Below are positions 44,368-53,565 of a stretch of 53,565 nucleotides of DNA, piece by piece. The stretch comes from an uncultured Marinoscillum sp. (GTDB taxonomy: Bacteria > Bacteroidota > Bacteroidia > Cytophagales > MED-G16). A program made the position numbers and the translations under genes. The notes below the pieces were generated by a model. That model searched no databases and was not told where the DNA came from. It saw nothing but the letters and a program-made list of their open reading frames with translations. The stretch's first letter is position 1; every line of letters begins with the position of its first letter. The stretch lies in NCBI GenBank assembly GCA_902633975.1, contig CACPHX010000001.1:110572-164136 (forward strand). Direction: 5' to 3'.

Positions 44368-46432
44368 AATCTTATCATTTCTTCTTTTTTCATTAACAGA
44401 TTTAATTTCACAGGTAAATCCAAATAATATTTCTATCGTTAGGGATAAGTGGGGTGTTCCTCATATCTACGCTAAAACAGATAAGGAGGTAGCCTATGGA
44501 CTAGCATGGGCTCATGCTGAAGATGATTTTAAAACTATCCAAAAAACATTCTTACCTGCAAAAGGACTGCTAGGAAAATTAGATGGATTAAATGGTGCAA
44601 TTTTCGATTATGCAGTTCATTTATTAAGATCAAGAAAGGTTGCTGAAAGGGAACTTAAAAATTTATCTCCTAATGGACTAAGTGTTATTTACGGATATCT
44701 TGAGGGGTTAAATGCGTATGCTAAAAAATATCCAAATGAGGTTTTATTAAAAAATTCCTTTCCATTATCTATTTATGATTATCTAACTGGACTTAATCTA
44801 ATGTTACACCTTTTTTCAGATACAGGTGATGTAATTGCTCAGTTATTAAATAATAACATTGATCCTTTAGACGATATGTCAGGTGTTGATAACATAGGTA
44901 GCACAATAGGTTCAAATGGTTTTGCATTCAAAAGTTCAAAGACTAAAGATGGTAAAACCTATCTAAATGTTAATACTCACCAACCACTTGAGGGGCCTTT
45001 CTCATGGTACGAGGCTCATGTTATAAGTGAAGAGGGTTGGAATATGCTTGGTGGTCTTTTTCCGGGCCTTCCTCTTCCTGTAATTGGAACGAATAAAAAC
45101 TTAGGTTGGACACATACCTATAATTATCCTGACATGAATGATATATATCAATTGATTATTAATCCAAATAATAAAAATGAGTATAGAATCGATAATAATT
45201 GGAAGAGATTTGAGATCGAGACGGTAAAACTTAAGGTTAAAATTTTTCTTGGTATTAAGGTCCCAATCAGAAGAAAGGTAATTTGGTCAGATTTTGGTCC
45301 GGTTATCAAAAATAAAAAAGGTCACTTTGCTTTTTTTTCTCAATCATTGAATAATATAAGCGCAATTGAGCAGTGGCTACAGATGAATAAGGCAAACAAT
45401 TTTCAAGAGTTTGAGTCAGCACTTAAACTTTTAGGTATTCCAAGGTTTAATATTATTTACGCAGATGTAGATGACAATATTTTTTATATGAGTAATGCAA
45501 GGTTGTCAGTAAGAGATTCTACTATCAACTGGAGAGAGGTAGTGTTAGGGGATAAATCATCATTGATATTGAATAAGTATCATCCATATGAGGATTTACC
45601 TAAGTTGATTAATCCAACAAGTGGTTATATTTTTAACACAAATAACTCTCCATTTAATTCTACCGAAAAAATGGATAACCTTAAAGAAATTAATTATAAC
45701 TCCTCATTTAGTTTTAAGGAGAAAGAGAATAATAGAAGTTCAAGATTTATGGAGCTTATTTCAAGATATGATAGGATTAGTTACTCAGATTTTAAAGAAA
45801 TTAAATATGATCAGAAATATCCTGATACTATCATGTTTATTGGAAACATTAAAAAAGTATTTGATCTTGATAATTCTAAATTTCCTGATTATAGTGATTT
45901 ATTAGAACTCATTCAGAACTGGGATAGAAGGGGAGGTATTGAAAATATTGGTGCAGCACAGTGGAACCTATACTATAACTATATGCTTGGTGTTTTGTCA
46001 AAGAATAATTTAAATATTGAAGATACTATAGATATCAAATACCATATTGAGGCTCTAGAGAAGACTAGTGATCACCTTATGAAAAATTTTGGAAAATTAA
46101 ATATTAAACTTGGTGATATTCAGAGACTTGTTAGAGGAGATAAAAATATACCATTATCAGGTCTTATTGATATGATTGCTCCGACTTATTCTGTCCCAAT
46201 AAAAGATGGAAAATTAAGAGCTGTCTCAGGAGAATCATATATTATGCTAATTCGTTATTCGAAAGATGGACCTGAAATTGAAACAGTAATTCCTTATGGT
46301 AATTCCTCTGATCCTCGCAGTCCCCATTACACGGATCAAATGAAGATGTATTCAGAGAAAAAGTTAAAAATTATGACATTAGATAAAGATGAGATTTTTT
46401 TAAACGCAACTAATATTTATAATCCTAATTGA
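44354..46432 (+). CDS. Penicillin acylase-family Ntn hydrolase
   Basis: A secreted 692-residue N-terminal-nucleophile hydrolase of the penicillin amidase family (S45), which cleaves amide-linked acyl groups and includes N-acyl-homoserine-lactone acylases. The signal peptide starts at ATG 44354. The alpha-chain part has [20 protein letters not shown] and [11 protein letters not shown]. The maturation site is GSNGFAF with S187 as nucleophile of the beta chain (numbered from this start). [17 protein letters not shown] and the late [12 protein letters not shown] follow. Substrate is unknown. Its 3' end overlaps the convergent GH3 gene by 8 bases. Confidence 0.9.
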   Translation: MLRYKILSFLLFSLTDLISQVNPNNISIVRDKWGVPHIYAKTDKEVAYGLAWAHAEDDFKTIQKTFLPAKGLLGKLDGLNGAIFDYAVHLLRSRKVAERELKNLSPNGLSVIYGYLEGLNAYAKKYPNEVLLKNSFPLSIYDYLTGLNLMLHLFSDTGDVIAQLLNNNIDPLDDMSGVDNIGSTIGSNGFAFKSSKTKDGKTYLNVNTHQPLEGPFSWYEAHVISEEGWNMLGGLFPGLPLPVIGTNKNLGWTHTYNYPDMNDIYQLIINPNNKNEYRIDNNWKRFEIETVKLKVKIFLGIKVPIRRKVIWSDFGPVIKNKKGHFAFFSQSLNNISAIEQWLQMNKANNFQEFESALKLLGIPRFNIIYADVDDNIFYMSNARLSVRDSTINWREVVLGDKSSLILNKYHPYEDLPKLINPTSGYIFNTNNSPFNSTEKMDNLKEINYNSSFSFKEKENNRSSRFMELISRYDRISYSDFKEIKYDQKYPDTIMFIGNIKKVFDLDNSKFPDYSDLLELIQNWDRRGGIENIGAAQWNLYYNYMLGVLSKNNLNIEDTIDIKYHIEALEKTSDHLMKNFGKLNIKLGDIQRLVRGDKNIPLSGLIDMIAPTYSVPIKDGKLRAVSGESYIMLIRYSKDGPEIETVIPYGNSSDPRSPHYTDQMKMYSEKKLKIMTLDKDEIFLNATNIYNPN

Positions 46433-47537
46433 TTAGACCCTTCATCTTCTTTAATCTTTGAATTCTCTTGAAAGATTCATTTATTCTTTGAATAGGTATT
46501 TCTCCATTCTGTACTCCCTCCTCAATGATTGAAATAATCTCATTTGGATCTACCTGATCTTTATAAAGTTGATTATTGGAGAAAAGTAGCAAATCAACAC
46601 CCGCATTTATAGATAAAATTATTGATTCTTTTAATCCATAATATTTAGTTATAGCCCCCATTTGCATATCATCTGAAATAATAACTCCATCGAATTTTAG
46701 GAATTCTCTTAATAGTTTTCCTATTATATTATATGAAAGGGTGGCGGGTAACATTCTATCATCTATTTTTTTATTTACAACATGACTGGTCATAACTGCC
46801 AATACTTTTTTATCTCTTATAAGATTTTGGTATGGGTATAGTTCTTGAACAGACCAAGTCTCACTGATATCGGTAAATTCTTTATGTGTGTCTGTAGATG
46901 AGCTTCCATGACCAGGGAAATGTTTAAGTACTGTAATTATTTCATTCTCATCATGTGCATCAATAAATTTTTTAGCATGAAAATATACTTTATCAGTATC
47001 CCAACCGTAGCTTCTTTCTGCCTTGCTTATGAAATTATTTTCATTTTCCTCTAAGTCAATAGTTGGAGCTAAATTCATATTTATTCCAAGGTCTTTTAGT
47101 AAATCACTTGTTAATTTTGCATAGTAATATGTTGAATCTAAATTATTTAGACTTCCTAAATACTTGGCTGTTTTTGTTTTATGAAAACCATACTTTGGCT
47201 TCAATCTTGTGACGTTTCCTCCTTCTTCGTCTATGGCAATAAATGAAGGAATCTTTGATACTTTTTGTATTTCTGACGTTAGAGATTTGAGGTGATACTT
47301 TGATCTTTTATTTGCAATATTTTTTTCAAAAAGTATTATACCACCAAGATTCATATTTGAGTATGCTTTAAATAGAGAGTCCTCTTCTAAAACTTTATTT
47401 GCTTCTTTAATCCCAAAAATAAGCATCTGGGATATTTTAATTTTAAGTGAATCGAATTGAAATGTTTCTTTGCTTTTTAGTTCTTTTGCATTTGATACAA
47501 AAAATAAACATAAAAATATTACTTTAGATAATTTCAT
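46425..47537 (-). CDS. Glycoside hydrolase family 3 beta-N-acetylhexosaminidase (NagZ-like)
   Basis: A secreted GH3 enzyme (370 aa from this start). FIAIDEEGGNVTRL, LGINMNLAPTIDL, KHFPGHGSSSTDTH (the NagZ-type acid/base histidine loop) and VIISDDMQMGAI (nucleophile D289) place it with NagZ-like N-acetylglucosaminidases that act on peptidoglycan fragments. The N-terminal signal peptide puts it in the periplasm or outside, unlike cytoplasmic enterobacterial NagZ. A start three codons upstream (47546) is equally possible. It overlaps the ceramidase-like gene by 14 bases, so they are co-translated. Confidence 0.9.
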   Translation of the reverse strand: MKLSKVIFLCLFFVSNAKELKSKETFQFDSLKIKISQMLIFGIKEANKVLEEDSLFKAYSNMNLGGIILFEKNIANKRSKYHLKSLTSEIQKVSKIPSFIAIDEEGGNVTRLKPKYGFHKTKTAKYLGSLNNLDSTYYYAKLTSDLLKDLGINMNLAPTIDLEENENNFISKAERSYGWDTDKVYFHAKKFIDAHDENEIITVLKHFPGHGSSSTDTHKEFTDISETWSVQELYPYQNLIRDKKVLAVMTSHVVNKKIDDRMLPATLSYNIIGKLLREFLKFDGVIISDDMQMGAITKYYGLKESIILSINAGVDLLLFSNNQLYKDQVDPNEIISIIEEGVQNGEIPIQRINESFKRIQRLKKMKGLIN

Positions 47538-48879
47538 TGATTTCAATTATTTTATTTAATAATCTAATAAAAAAAGCTCCGTTATAGGGTCCATGCCAAT
47601 TCATTGTATAAGTCTCGTAAGTATTTATATCAAGTCTGTCATACCATTCATCTTTAGTTATGTAACCAATATAACCTCCGTTAAAACTATTAATCATCAA
47701 ATTTAATTTATTATTTGAAATGGATTCTTCGATGGGTGATGAAAGCTCACCGGAAAAATCGCATGGAGTACTAATAAGTAAATTATCTCCGATTCTAAGG
47801 AAAGATATGTATTTAGGACTTTTGCCGACTAATAATTTAAAAATCCATGGCCTTATTATTACATTACTTGATACCCTATAAGATTCTTCTCTAAGTTCAA
47901 TATCTATCTTCTTACTGATTAATTTAGTTTCATATTTTGCTCCCATAATCCTAAAGCCATCGTATATTTTTTCGAAGAGTCCTGTACTTATTTCTTGTAT
48001 TCTTTTAATACCTTCATTTGATCTAGTTCGTGGACTCATACTTCCAACTGCTCCTGCTCCATATACCGCAAAATCAATTTCATTTGTTTTTTCAAGTAAG
48101 GATGTGAGTTTCCCAGGATAGTCTCCGCTTAAATTTTTCTGTTTATGACCATAGCATGTAGCATGAGCCGCATAAGAAAATATAATGCTGTTTTTTCCAC
48201 TTTCTGTATTTATTTTTAAAATTCTAATAAAAGGGTCATAGGTTCCTATGCTATCACCGACAAGTCTATTTGTGACGTAGTCTGCAGCATAAATTTTTCC
48301 ATATCCAATTTTGGATTTTTCTCTTTTTCGGTATGCGTTCTCTAGAGCATCAATAGTTTTTCTACTAATTAACTCTAAAACTTTTTCATCGTATTCACCA
48401 CCAAAGATTTTTCCTGCTAGACCTGTTAAGTACCCTCCAATACTGGAATGAGTGTGTGATGCGGTTAGGTATAAATTATCAATTTTAAAAGATAGACTAT
48501 TTAAAATTTTATTTTGATCCAAATTAGGTGGTACAATAAGCAGATCCATTGAAACATATGCTGCATTAGATTGATTATTATCAAATACCACAGCTTTAAC
48601 AAATATTGAGTCATTTATCCCTTCATAATAAGCTCCTTTTCTTGCACCATATCCAGCCAATGGTGTAGGTTCTTTTGGTATTAAAGATTCTTTTGACCAC
48701 CCAACCTTAATTGTATCTCCGTTATAACTATTTGTCATGTCACTCCTAATCTCATCAATATTTTCTAGTGAATTATAATAGTATCTTTTGCCTTCAAGTG
48801 GAGACCTATCTAAAGGCTTAAATATTATTAACAGAAATGAAAAAAGTGAAAGTATTGTAACTGTATATTTATTAAACAT
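47524..48879 (-). CDS. Neutral/alkaline ceramidase N-terminal domain-like protein
   Basis: A 451-residue protein with an N-terminal hydrophobic anchor (8-20) and a domain resembling the catalytic part of neutral ceramidase. KVGWSKESLIPKEPTPLAGYG is the usual opening, zinc ligands are expected in TASHTHSS (H142, H144) and AAHATCYG, and GDYPGKL follows. Full neutral ceramidases are near 650-700 residues with a C-terminal Ig-like domain; this lacks it. Such short homologues are common in Bacteroidota and their substrate is uncertain: amide-linked lipids are possible, but linkage to the GH3 gene suggests cell-wall or aminosugar derivatives instead. Confidence 0.82.
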   Translation of the reverse strand: MFNKYTVTILSLFSFLLIIFKPLDRSPLEGKRYYYNSLENIDEIRSDMTNSYNGDTIKVGWSKESLIPKEPTPLAGYGARKGAYYEGINDSIFVKAVVFDNNQSNAAYVSMDLLIVPPNLDQNKILNSLSFKIDNLYLTASHTHSSIGGYLTGLAGKIFGGEYDEKVLELISRKTIDALENAYRKREKSKIGYGKIYAADYVTNRLVGDSIGTYDPFIRILKINTESGKNSIIFSYAAHATCYGHKQKNLSGDYPGKLTSLLEKTNEIDFAVYGAGAVGSMSPRTRSNEGIKRIQEISTGLFEKIYDGFRIMGAKYETKLISKKIDIELREESYRVSSNVIIRPWIFKLLVGKSPKYISFLRIGDNLLISTPCDFSGELSSPIEESISNNKLNLMINSFNGGYIGYITKDEWYDRLDINTYETYTMNWHGPYNGAFFIRLLNKIIEINEII

Positions 48880-48891
48880 TAAATTTCATGT

Positions 48892-48899
48892 TAAATTTG
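48892..48899 (+). promoter_or_regulatory. Putative -7 promoter element for the Asp-box propeller gene
   Basis: TAAATTTG matches TAnnTTTG and is 20 bases before the ATG at 48920, within the 40-base divergent gap. No good TTTG -33 element lies at 19-21 bases upstream. Confidence 0.4.
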
Positions 48900-48919
48900 A
48901 ACAACCATACTATAAAATT

Positions 48920-51900
48920 ATGAAATACACTTTAATTATACTCTCTTTTTTAGTTTCATTCGTTGCGATGACGCCAGTTGAAAAAAATAAAAAAAACAAA
49001 AGTCAACCAATAGATTCTCTTATTTTAAATATTGGAGAATGGAGAAATATTGGGCCATTTAGGGGTGGTAGGTCAACTGCCTCAACAGGTATTACAGGAG
49101 ATGATCAGATATATTATATGGGAACAACTGGTGGTGGAGTATGGAAAACAGTTGATGCTGGTACATCATGGTTTAATATATCTGATGGTTATTTTAATAC
49201 AGGCTCAGTAGGTGCTGTAGCTGTTTCTGAAAGTGATAATAATATAATTGTGGTAGGTATGGGTGAATCTCCTGTAAGAGGCGTAATGACGTCATCAGGA
49301 GATGGTGTGTATAAGTCACTTGACGCTGGTGAAACCTGGCAACACATAGGACTTGAGAAAACAAAACACATATCTCAGGTAAGAATTCACCCTAAAGACC
49401 CGGACATAATGTACGTTGCAGCGCAGGGGAGTCCGTATGCAAGTACAGATGAAAGAGGTATTTACATGACCACAGACGGTGGAGAAAATTGGGAAAAGGT
49501 ACTATACGTAAATGGATTTTCAGGTGCCAGTGACCTTTCTATGGATTATAACAACCCACGTGTCCTTTATGCTGCATTTTGGGATCACCAGAGATTACCA
49601 TGGTATGTAAGAAGCGGAGGTAATGGAAGTGGTATTTGGAAAACCTCTGACGGTGGAATAACCTGGAATAAATTAAAAGAAGGGCTACCAAATACTTTGA
49701 TGGGGAAAATCGGTGTATCAGTTTCAAGAGCTAACTCAAAGGTTGTATATGCAATTATTGAATCAGATGAAGGTGGTCTCTATAAATCTGAGGATGCAGG
49801 AGATTCTTGGACCCTAGTAAATGAAGACAGAGTACTTAGGGCTCGTTCTTGGTACTATATGCATATTTATACTGACCCTTCCAACGAAAACTTAGTTTAT
49901 GTACTTAATGCTCCTATGATGAAGTCGGTTGATGGGGGTAAGACATTTACTAATATAAGTGTACCTCACGGTGATAATCACTACCTCTGGATTAATCCTA
50001 ATGACTCTGATATCATGATAAATTCTAATGATGGGGGGTCAAATATCTCATTTAATGGTGGAAAGTCTTGGTCAACACAAAGAAATCAACCAACCGCACA
50101 ATTTTATAGGGTAAATGTAGATAACAGGTTTCCTTATTGGGTTTACGGTGGACAACAAGATAATTCAACCGTTGCTATAAAGAGTAGTACATTCAGTAGT
50201 GGAATAAGTTGGAAAGACTGGATAGCAGGTGTTGGTGGTTGTGAAACAGCCTATGTCGCATTTGATAAAGATAATCCAGTACTTATGTATGCTGGATGTT
50301 ACCAAGGCATAATTAGCGAGTATAATTTGGAATTAGATAACAGTAAAAACATAATGGCTTATCCTTCGATGGGATTAGGTGAGCCTTCTGATGAGCAGAA
50401 GTACAGATTTAATTGGAATGCACCAATTTTAGTTTCTCAACATGACAGCGACGTGATATATCATGCTGCTAATAAATTACTTAAGTCATCAGATAGGGGG
50501 ATAAACTGGGAGGAAATAAGCCCTGATCTAACAAAAAATAAAAAAGAAAATATGGGTCCTGGTGGTGGTCCAATCACAAACGAAGGTGCAGGAGGTGAGG
50601 TCTATCATACGATTTATTATATCGCAGAGTCACCACATTCTAAAGAAGTTATATATGCGGGAGCCGACGATGGATTGGTTCATATAACCACTGACGGAGG
50701 TAACTCCTGGAAAAATATTTCACCAAAGTTGGAGGAGGGAATGATTAATTCTATTGAGGTATCACCTCATAATCCTTCAACTGTTTATATTGCATATAAC
50801 AGATATAAGTTTGACGATTTCAAGCCGTATATTCTTAAATCTACAGATTATGGGAGCTCATGGAAAATGCTTGGGACTGGAATTGAGGAAAATAGTTTTG
50901 TAAGGGTAGTGAGAGAGGATATTGAAAAAGAAGGATTACTTTACGCTGGAACAGAACGGGGCATTTACATGTCTATTGACGATGGTATAAGTTGGCACAA
51001 GTGGCAAAGAAATTTACCTGTTGTCCCTATTACCGATCTTGTTGTTCATAAAAACGACTTAGTAGTGGCAACCCAGGGAAGATCATTTTGGATATTGGAT
51101 GACCTTTCGCCTCTTCGAGAGTATTCTGATGAAATGAGATCAAAGAATATTCACATGTTTGATGTGAAGGATAGTCATAAAGTATTGAGGTCAGCTATGA
51201 GAAGACAAGGTCCAATGGGAAAAAACCCATACTATGGCACTGAAGTAAAATTTTTTCTAAGAGATATAGATGAAGAAGATTCAACTGTTCTCAAAGTAGA
51301 GTTTATGAGTGAAGATATGAAAGTGCTAAGATCATATAGCAGTGATAGCGAGTTAAGACAAAACAAAATTGATATAGCTGAAGGTTTTCATACTTTAAGG
51401 TGGGGAGGAAATGTTGAGGGTTTTGAATTGCCTAAGGGAGTTATGCCACCAAGAGGTTCACAAGGATTTATAGAGTCCTTTTCTGTTGTTCCTGGAAAAT
51501 ACAATGTAAAGTTATCTTATGGCGATTACGAAAAAATATCAAGTTTCGAGATTTTACCTGATCCAAGAAATAAAATTGAAATGTCTCATTTTACAAAGAA
51601 ATCAGATTTTATGAAAAATATTCACCATGATATAAGTGATATATATTCTAGTCTAAGGAAGATGCAAAGTGCAAGAGATCAACTTGATGACTTAGAGTCG
51701 AGACTCTTGGATGTGAAATTTTCTAAAATTTTAGAATTATCTAAAAGGACCATTAAACTCATTGACGATACAGAGCTTAAGTTAATTTCTCCTAAACAGA
51801 AAACATTCCAGGATGTGATAAATTTTAGAAATCAACTTGATGCTCAATTCTTAGACCTTCTCTCCAAAGTTGATGGAAATGTTCCACCTATTACTAGTGG

Positions 51901-52042
51901 TGAAATGACAAGATATAAGGATCTGAAATCGGAATGGCTAAAAATTAAGACTGGATACGACCAGGTTGTTTCAAATATTCAGGATATCAACACTAAGTTG
52001 ATTGAAAGTTCTGTCCCATTTATTTCTAGAGGAGGTGAGTAG
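48920..52042 (+). CDS. Secreted sortilin/BNR-type beta-propeller protein
   Basis: A 1040-residue protein with a signal peptide (MKYTLIILSFLVSFVAM). I count about eleven Asp-box motifs (S/T-x-D-x-G-x-x-W), for example TVDAGTSW, SLDAGETW, TTDGGENW, TSDGGITW and STDYGSSW, from roughly residue 80 to 710, enough for one or two beta-propellers of the VPS10/sortilin-like kind. WRNIGPFRGGRS at the start is typical of Bacteroidota members often labelled glycosyl hydrolase, but no glycosidase catalytic residues are evident. The C-terminal third has FELPKG and FEILPDPRN followed by coiled-coil-like helices. ATG 48920 starts the signal peptide; the longer reading frame from 48788 overlaps the divergent gene. 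Confidence 0.88.
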   Translation: MKYTLIILSFLVSFVAMTPVEKNKKNKSQPIDSLILNIGEWRNIGPFRGGRSTASTGITGDDQIYYMGTTGGGVWKTVDAGTSWFNISDGYFNTGSVGAVAVSESDNNIIVVGMGESPVRGVMTSSGDGVYKSLDAGETWQHIGLEKTKHISQVRIHPKDPDIMYVAAQGSPYASTDERGIYMTTDGGENWEKVLYVNGFSGASDLSMDYNNPRVLYAAFWDHQRLPWYVRSGGNGSGIWKTSDGGITWNKLKEGLPNTLMGKIGVSVSRANSKVVYAIIESDEGGLYKSEDAGDSWTLVNEDRVLRARSWYYMHIYTDPSNENLVYVLNAPMMKSVDGGKTFTNISVPHGDNHYLWINPNDSDIMINSNDGGSNISFNGGKSWSTQRNQPTAQFYRVNVDNRFPYWVYGGQQDNSTVAIKSSTFSSGISWKDWIAGVGGCETAYVAFDKDNPVLMYAGCYQGIISEYNLELDNSKNIMAYPSMGLGEPSDEQKYRFNWNAPILVSQHDSDVIYHAANKLLKSSDRGINWEEISPDLTKNKKENMGPGGGPITNEGAGGEVYHTIYYIAESPHSKEVIYAGADDGLVHITTDGGNSWKNISPKLEEGMINSIEVSPHNPSTVYIAYNRYKFDDFKPYILKSTDYGSSWKMLGTGIEENSFVRVVREDIEKEGLLYAGTERGIYMSIDDGISWHKWQRNLPVVPITDLVVHKNDLVVATQGRSFWILDDLSPLREYSDEMRSKNIHMFDVKDSHKVLRSAMRRQGPMGKNPYYGTEVKFFLRDIDEEDSTVLKVEFMSEDMKVLRSYSSDSELRQNKIDIAEGFHTLRWGGNVEGFELPKGVMPPRGSQGFIESFSVVPGKYNVKLSYGDYEKISSFEILPDPRNKIEMSHFTKKSDFMKNIHHDISDIYSSLRKMQSARDQLDDLESRLLDVKFSKILELSKRTIKLIDDTELKLISPKQKTFQDVINFRNQLDAQFLDLLSKVDGNVPPITSGEMTRYKDLKSEWLKIKTGYDQVVSNIQDINTKLIESSVPFISRGGE

Positions 52043-53565
52043 ATGGTTAGACTTCTTCTATTATTTCTTTTTTTTCAAATAATCACAATTAATTCAGTAT
52101 TCTCTCAGAGTATAAAGAAGGCATATAGACATTATTATAAAAATGAGTTTGAAAAGTTGGAGGAAACTTTGATCAAGTTAGATGAAAGGTCTAGTGAAAA
52201 TTCTGGAAAATATTATCTCTACTCCTTATTATATCTAAAAAACAAAGAGGATCGAGAAAAACTAAAGATAGCATATCAGAATATATTGAATAGTCAAAGA
52301 AATTATCTTAATCAAGATACTAAAGATCTCGAAGAATTATCAGATTTAAAAATTACCTTGAAAAGTATTGATTCTGTTAAGAATATTATTGATTCTCTTG
52401 AGTATGAATTTGTTAAGGATAAAAATTCAATTGAAGAATATAAATCATATATTGATTATTACTTAAACTCTAAATTTAAAAATGATGCCGTTAAAAGATG
52501 GCATTCTCTTGAATATAAAATTGTCTCTAATCAAAACTCATGGGAAGGATATAAAATTTTTATGGAAGAGTTTCCATTATCACAGTACTATCATATGGCT
52601 AAAGAGTTATATGAGAAATTGATTTTTGAAGAAAAAACAAAAAATAATTCCATAAGTTCATTTGAGGATTTTATTGCAAAGCACCCTGACACTCCTTATC
52701 GCGATTCAATAGAATTTACATTGTTAAAGAAATATACAGTGAATAATTCAGTAGATGGGTATCTTAAATTTTTATATAAATTTCCTCAAAGTGAATACTC
52801 TAAACTTTCAATAAATTTTTTATATCATACTTCCTTAAAAGAATTTTCAGCTATTAATGAGATGACTGATAACAAAAGTTTGCTTGATTCAATAGCTGAG
52901 ATTTCCAATATTGATAAATTATCTCTTATTGGTTTTATTGAGGATAGTGTAACTTATTTTATTGATAAAAATGGTAATAAAATCTTATCAAATAGGTCTT
53001 TTGAATTTGAAAATAAATATTTGTGTTCATTTTTTAAAGATGACTTCTTCATAGTGAAAGGGCAAGACAGTAATATTATTGTTAATAGAAATTTTTCAGA
53101 AATTTATAGATCAAACTTCTCACATGTTGAGGACATGGGTGTTGGCTTATTAAAGGTATTCTCTGAAGATGATTTTGTTGTTATACATAAAAGTGGAAAG
53201 ATTATTTTAAGAGGAGATTATGATGATGCATTCGTTGTTGACAACAGCTATTTATTGATGGAAAAGGATAATTATTTTACTTTATTCACTGTATTCGGAG
53301 AAAGAATTTTTGATAACGTATTTACTGATGTTTATAAAGAAGGGACATTTATAATTTTTGAGAGAGACATTGATAGTCGAATTGCTATAACTAACACTGA
53401 TAAAATTAAAAAATTATTCTTATCAAGTGAAAATCCAGATTTCAAGTATGATGATTATGAATACATAAAAGATGATTTTATGATACTTATACAAGATGAT
53501 AATGAATCTCTTGTAAATAAGAATCTTATTGAAATAATTTCTTCTGGTAATAACAAAATTATTGA
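52043..53565 (+). CDS. Secreted helical-repeat and WG-like repeat protein (3' truncated by window)
   Basis: Starts directly after the previous stop (TAG then ATG) and remains open for 507 codons to the end of the window. A signal peptide (MVRLLLLFLFFQIITINSVF) is followed by a helical region (about 20-280) with TPR-like repeats of the form YxxFxxxFPxSxY: YKIFMEEFPLSQYY, FEDFIAKHPDTPYR and YLKFLYKFPQSEYS. From about 290 on, beta-rich segments such as YFIDKNGNKIL, VIHKSGKII and TVFGERIFD resemble WG/KWG repeats. A GGAGG 7 bases before the ATG is also coding for the previous protein and may be coincidence. The function is unknown. Confidence 0.8.
   Translation, partial: MVRLLLLFLFFQIITINSVFSQSIKKAYRHYYKNEFEKLEETLIKLDERSSENSGKYYLYSLLYLKNKEDREKLKIAYQNILNSQRNYLNQDTKDLEELSDLKITLKSIDSVKNIIDSLEYEFVKDKNSIEEYKSYIDYYLNSKFKNDAVKRWHSLEYKIVSNQNSWEGYKIFMEEFPLSQYYHMAKELYEKLIFEEKTKNNSISSFEDFIAKHPDTPYRDSIEFTLLKKYTVNNSVDGYLKFLYKFPQSEYSKLSINFLYHTSLKEFSAINEMTDNKSLLDSIAEISNIDKLSLIGFIEDSVTYFIDKNGNKILSNRSFEFENKYLCSFFKDDFFIVKGQDSNIIVNRNFSEIYRSNFSHVEDMGVGLLKVFSEDDFVVIHKSGKIILRGDYDDAFVVDNSYLLMEKDNYFTLFTVFGERIFDNVFTDVYKEGTFIIFERDIDSRIAITNTDKIKKLFLSSENPDFKYDDYEYIKDDFMILIQDDNESLVNKNLIEIISSGNNKII

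Noticed and set aside
48788..48919. N-terminal extension of the Asp-box propeller protein
   Set aside because: The extra 44 codons lie antisense to the ceramidase-like gene and precede a clear signal peptide at 48920.
52031..52045. GGAGG seven bases before an ATG taken as a strong Shine-Dalgarno
   Set aside because: These bases encode the last residues (GGE) of the upstream protein, and Bacteroidota rarely rely on Shine-Dalgarno pairing; it may be chance.

Overview
The window reads as a chromosomal segment of an AT-rich member of the Bacteroidota, most likely a marine Flavobacteriia/Flavobacteriales lineage; genus is not resolved. The evidence is the rpmB-rpmG-DUF4295-ftsY neighbourhood, a type IX secretion (T9SS) sorting-domain protein, a TonB-dependent receptor paired with a DUF4249 lipoprotein, bacillithiol genes (bshC, ypdA), a fused E1 alpha/beta dehydrogenase, many lipoproteins, and promoters of the form TTTG-N19-TAnnTTTG. 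Coding density is very high. No gap between genes exceeds about 160 bases, many neighbours overlap as TAATG or ATGA, and I saw no rRNA, tRNA, CRISPR array, insertion sequence or prophage.

Layout. 1-1373: 3' end of a GroES-like gene and ornithine aminotransferase. 1461-6781: ribosomal proteins bL28 and bL33, DUF4295 with a repeat tail, an aminotransferase, a membrane-anchored alpha/beta hydrolase, and FtsY with a long charged insert. 6781-14674: Na+/amino-acid symporter, TrkA/TrkH potassium uptake, Lgt, and a VWA plus MoxR-like AAA+ pair. 14676-23038: beta-barrel protein, amidohydrolase, sulfatase, S9 oligopeptidase, GmhA and an MsbA-like ABC exporter. 23134-26619: bL31 with a repeat tail, DNA polymerase III delta prime, a cyclophilin lipoprotein and an RfbD-like reductase. 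26687-30757: a very long repeat adhesin ending in an S74 self-cleaving chaperone, followed by a small T9SS-sorted protein. 30915-34689: RimO, BshC and YpdA. 34723-39664: TonB receptor/DUF4249 pair, MnmD, IspF and DoxX. 39755-44367: fused E1, an acidic lipoprotein, OsmC, a barrel protein and LipA. 44354-53565: penicillin-acylase family protein, GH3, ceramidase-like protein, an Asp-box propeller protein and a truncated secreted repeat protein.

Functionally the segment mixes housekeeping (translation, SRP targeting, lipoate, isoprenoid, tRNA and ribosome modification, replication) with a large cell-surface and periplasmic hydrolytic repertoire typical of polymer- and particle-degrading marine Bacteroidota. 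Two features stand out. First, three translation or targeting proteins (DUF4295, bL31, FtsY) carry young, nearly perfect DNA tandem repeats that encode charged low-complexity segments, and two of these share a KEEAP motif. Second, the adhesin has about 42 seventeen-residue head repeats, a stalk with the same 17-residue period and a phage-type S74 domain, and sits next to a tiny T9SS-sorted protein. This suggests a fibre whose export and anchoring are split over two genes.
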